This document shows, piece after piece, positions 61,485 through 64,000 of a stretch of 64,000 nucleotides of DNA. Source of the stretch: Omphiscola glabra (Eukaryota > Mollusca > Gastropoda > Lymnaeidae); assembly GCA_964017045.1 (NCBI GenBank), contig OZ024794.1, positions 56,116,108-56,180,107 on the forward strand, in the 5' to 3' direction. The translations under genes and the position numbers were made by a program. Positions within the stretch are counted from its first letter, which is position 1, and every line of letters begins with the position of its first letter. The notes under the pieces were generated by a model, which did no database searches, was not told the DNA's origin, and was given only the letters and a program-made list of their open reading frames with translations.

Positions 61485-61752
61485 TATCAACAGTGTGAAC
61501 ATCCTTAAACTTGTGAACAATTATATCAACAATGTGAACATCTTGATGCTAGTGAACAATTATATCAACAATGTTAATATCTTTAAGCTAGTGAACAATT
61601 ATATCAACAATGTGAACAATTATACCAACAATGTGAACAATTATATCAACAATGTGAACAATAATCAACAATGTGAACAATAATCAACAATGTGAACAAT
61701 AATCAACAATGTGAACAATTATATCAACAATGTGAACAATAATCAACAATGT
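61485..61752. repeat. Short repeat of caattatatcaacaatgtgaa type
   Basis: Variable-length units built from atatcaacaatgtgaac. Confidence 0.9.
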
Positions 61753-61974
61753 GTCTGAAATAGACCTTCATCCAGAAAGTAACGAATGGCAGACAAAAAA
61801 GAGTAAAGAGGTCAGGCGGCTAAATAGCTTCTTTAGCGTCTCGCGGCTTAATTCATCTTTTCCAGCCTGTCTTCACTTAGTGATTTCTTGCAATTACCGG
61901 ACCACAGTTCCATGGTCTCTTTCTTCTTTGACCACAACGTCACGTCATTAAGACATAGAAGATTCAATATATTA

Positions 61975-62290
61975 GAGAGAGTACCTTTCAGATATAAGAG
62001 ACACTAGTTTGCAGATATAAGAGACATTGTGTCTTTTCGGATATAAGAGGAATTGTATCTTTCAGATATGAGAGAAATTATGTTTGAGATTTAAGAGACA
62101 GTAGCTTTCAGATATAAGAGGCAGTAGGCCTACCTTTCAGCTATAAGAGGCATGAAATGTCAGATTAAAGAGACATTGTGTCTTTCAGATATAAGAGAAA
62201 TTATAACTTTCAGGTATAAGAGACAGTAGCTTTCAGATATAAGAGGCAGTAGGCCTACCAGCCAGCTATAAGAGGCATGAGATGTCAGAT
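61975..62290. repeat. Degenerate 25-50-bp repeat of tttcagatataagagac type
   Basis: About ten imperfect copies, with a longer duplicated block (tagctttcagatataagagg followed by cagtaggcctacc) at 62106 and 62227. Confidence 0.88.
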
Positions 62291-62295
62291 TTAAG

Positions 62296-62730
62296 AACAT
62301 TCGTGCACCTCTGGATATCAACTGCGATGTTAAGATTGTAAAGTCTCCTACTAGTTTGAAACCGTATCCGGAAATTTGATCGAAAGAAATTTCGTCGACG
62401 GAAAATTGATCGACGGAAATTTGATGGAACGGAAATTGTGCGCCAAATTTCTTTTTCAACGCATTATTTTGTTTTACTATATAGTATAGTGCGTTCAAAA
62501 AGAAATTTGACGAAAATTTTAACGTCTGAACTGAAAAAAAGATTCGACCAAATTTCCGTTCGATCAAATTTCCGTCGATCAATTTTCCGTCGACGAAATT
62601 TCTTTCGATCAAATTTCCGGTAACCAGTTTGAAACGCATCATGACGGCGGCGTCCCCATTGCGGCTTGCAGAGCAGATTTTCAGAGGCACGCATTCTACT
62701 TTAAGTGATACAACTGCCAGGACCGGCTCA
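62296..62730 (-). pseudogene. Possible Ig-gene exon remnant split by a fold-back element
   Basis: On the minus strand, right of the element, is KICSASRNGDAAVMMRFKLV, which resembles the last strands of an Ig domain; left of it the same frame continues GDFTILTSQLISRG. The frame is open across both. Splice phases do not fit the next secure exon (60304), so this may be chance. Confidence 0.2.
62363..62625. mobile_element. Fold-back MITE with about 70-bp inverted arms and 10-bp direct repeats
   Basis: The arms read ccggaaatttgatcgaaaga and its reverse complement at 62601-62620 and continue inward through gtcgacggaaaattgatcg. Direct repeats agtttgaaac flank it at 62353-62362 and 62626-62635. A 9-10-bp duplication with long arms would suit a Mutator-like element. 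It has no coding sequence. Confidence 0.75.
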
Positions 62731-62870
62731 TCAAACAAGGCCAGTGGCCAGTCCATCAAACAAGGCCAGGGGCCAGTCCATCAAACAAGGCCAGTCCATC
62801 AAACAAGGCCAGTGACCAGTCCATCAAACAAGGCCAGTGGTCAGTCCATCAAACAAGGCCAGGGGCCAGT
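62725..62870. repeat. About 18-26-bp repeat of ccagtccatcaaacaagg type
   Basis: Seven or so copies with variable spacers (ggccagtgg, ggccagggg). Confidence 0.9.
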
Positions 62871-62948
62871 CGAAGGTCACGAGGTTGCAGTTCAAGATTG
62901 ACATCTACTAATCTCTGAAAGGTTGCCTACACTTTTATTCAAGTTTCA

Positions 62949-63757
62949 TATTTAAGTCCATTCATTGGGTACATTCATTAAGTCCATTCACTAAGTCCAT
63001 TCATTAAGTCCATTCATTAAGTCCATTCATTAAGTCCATTCATTAAGTCCATTCATTAAGTCCATTCATTGAGTCCATTCATTGAGACCATTCATTAAGT
63101 CCATTCATGATGTCCACTCTTTAAGTCCATTCATTAAGTCCGTTCATAAAGTCCGTTCATTTAGTCCGTTCATTAAGTCCATTCATTGAGTCCATTCATT
63201 GAGTCCATTCATTAAATCCATTCATTAAGTCCATTTATTAAGTCTATTCATTAAGTCCGTTCATTAAGTCCGTTCATTAAGTCCATTCATTGAGTCCATT
63301 CATTGAGTCCATTCATTACGTCCATTCTTTAAGTCCATTCATTGAGTCCATTCATTGAGTCCATTCATTGAGTCCATTCATTAAGTCCATTCATTAAGTC
63401 CATTCATTACGTCCATTCATTAAGTCCATTCATTAAGTCCATTCATTGAGTCCATTCATTGAGTCCATTCATTAAGTCCATTCATTAATTCCATTCATTA
63501 AGTCCATTCATTAAATAAATTCATTAAGTCCATTCATTGAGTCCATTCATTGAGTCCATTCATTAAGTCCATTCATTAATTCCATTCATTAAGTCCATTC
63601 ATTAAATAAATTCATTAAGTCCATTCATTAAGTATATTCATTAAGTTAATTCATTAAGTCCATTCATTAAGTCTATTCATTAAGTAAATTCATTAAGTCC
63701 ATTCATTAAGTCTATTCATTAAGTAAATTCATTAAGTCCATTCACTAAGTCCATTCA
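62949..63757. repeat. 13-bp array, about 62 copies
   Basis: The unit is attcattaagtcc with variants (gagtcc, aataaa). Blocks of variants recur, such as aattccattcattaag at two sites. I see no exon between it and 64000. Confidence 0.96.
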
Positions 63758-64000
63758 AATAATGACTTTGGAAGGCGTAGTTGAACTCACAAGTAACTTC
63801 TCGGGATTCTACAGTCTAAAGAACTTGCATTTGAGTTTATTAAAATAAAAGAACTATATCTGATTAAATTGTCTCACCGTCAACTTGGGATCGGTTCACA
63901 TGATCAAATTTTCCTTCAAGCATTTGATGCAATTCGTGTATGAAGCCTTGTCACAACTTTCAAAATACTATATGATCGAATTCCCCCAAAAAGAAACCAC

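Overview
The window looks like nuclear DNA of an invertebrate animal with small exons and long, repeat-filled introns. A gastropod mollusc is my best guess. The gene content is metazoan: an arrestin-domain protein, three secreted chitin-binding (CBM14/peritrophin-A-like) proteins and an immunoglobulin-superfamily protein. GT-AG introns with conserved phases join the exons. The mobile elements fit a lophotrochozoan: Penelope-like and CR1/Jockey-like remnants, and hAT MITEs including two that resemble SPIN elements, which I recall being reported from the pond snail Lymnaea. The species is not established. Minisatellites make up a large share of the window.

Layout. 1-6.3 kb (+): the 3' part of an arrestin-domain gene (exons 1714-1893, 2477-2653, 3144-3333, 5842-5975); its last intron holds about 50 copies of a 43-bp repeat. 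8.65-13.96 kb (+): a complete four-exon gene for a 280-residue secreted protein with three six-cysteine chitin-binding domains. 14-27.5 kb: no gene seen; minisatellites, MITEs, a Penelope-like 3' fragment and a LINE 3' fragment. 27.5-34.7 kb and 39.4-45.75 kb (+): a tandem pair of paralogous secreted CBM14-like genes (189 and 190 residues) with the same exon number and intron phases; each has a TATA box and a likely untranslated first exon. 45.8-54.1 kb: a Penelope-like retroelement, a SPIN-like MITE, a 52-bp higher-order repeat and a degenerate CR1/Jockey-like LINE. 54.8-60.3 kb (-): the 3' half of an Ig-superfamily gene with two Ig domains and a probable GPI-anchor tail; the 5' part lies to the right. 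60.3-64 kb: minisatellites and a fold-back element.

The most unusual theme is the link between minisatellites and splice sites. About nine of the 21 introns I can place have an array within about 120 bp of the 3' splice site. In three cases the repeat unit contains a copy of the splice site and the adjoining exon edge: the last exon of the first chitin-binding gene, and two donor sites of the Ig gene. A 36-bp array in the third chitin-binding gene stays open in the frame set by the preceding exon and could be an alternative terminal exon with 12-residue repeats. The three chitin-binding genes probably encode extracellular matrix, mucus, shell or gut-lining proteins, but the sequence does not say which. 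No rRNA, tRNA or CRISPR was seen.
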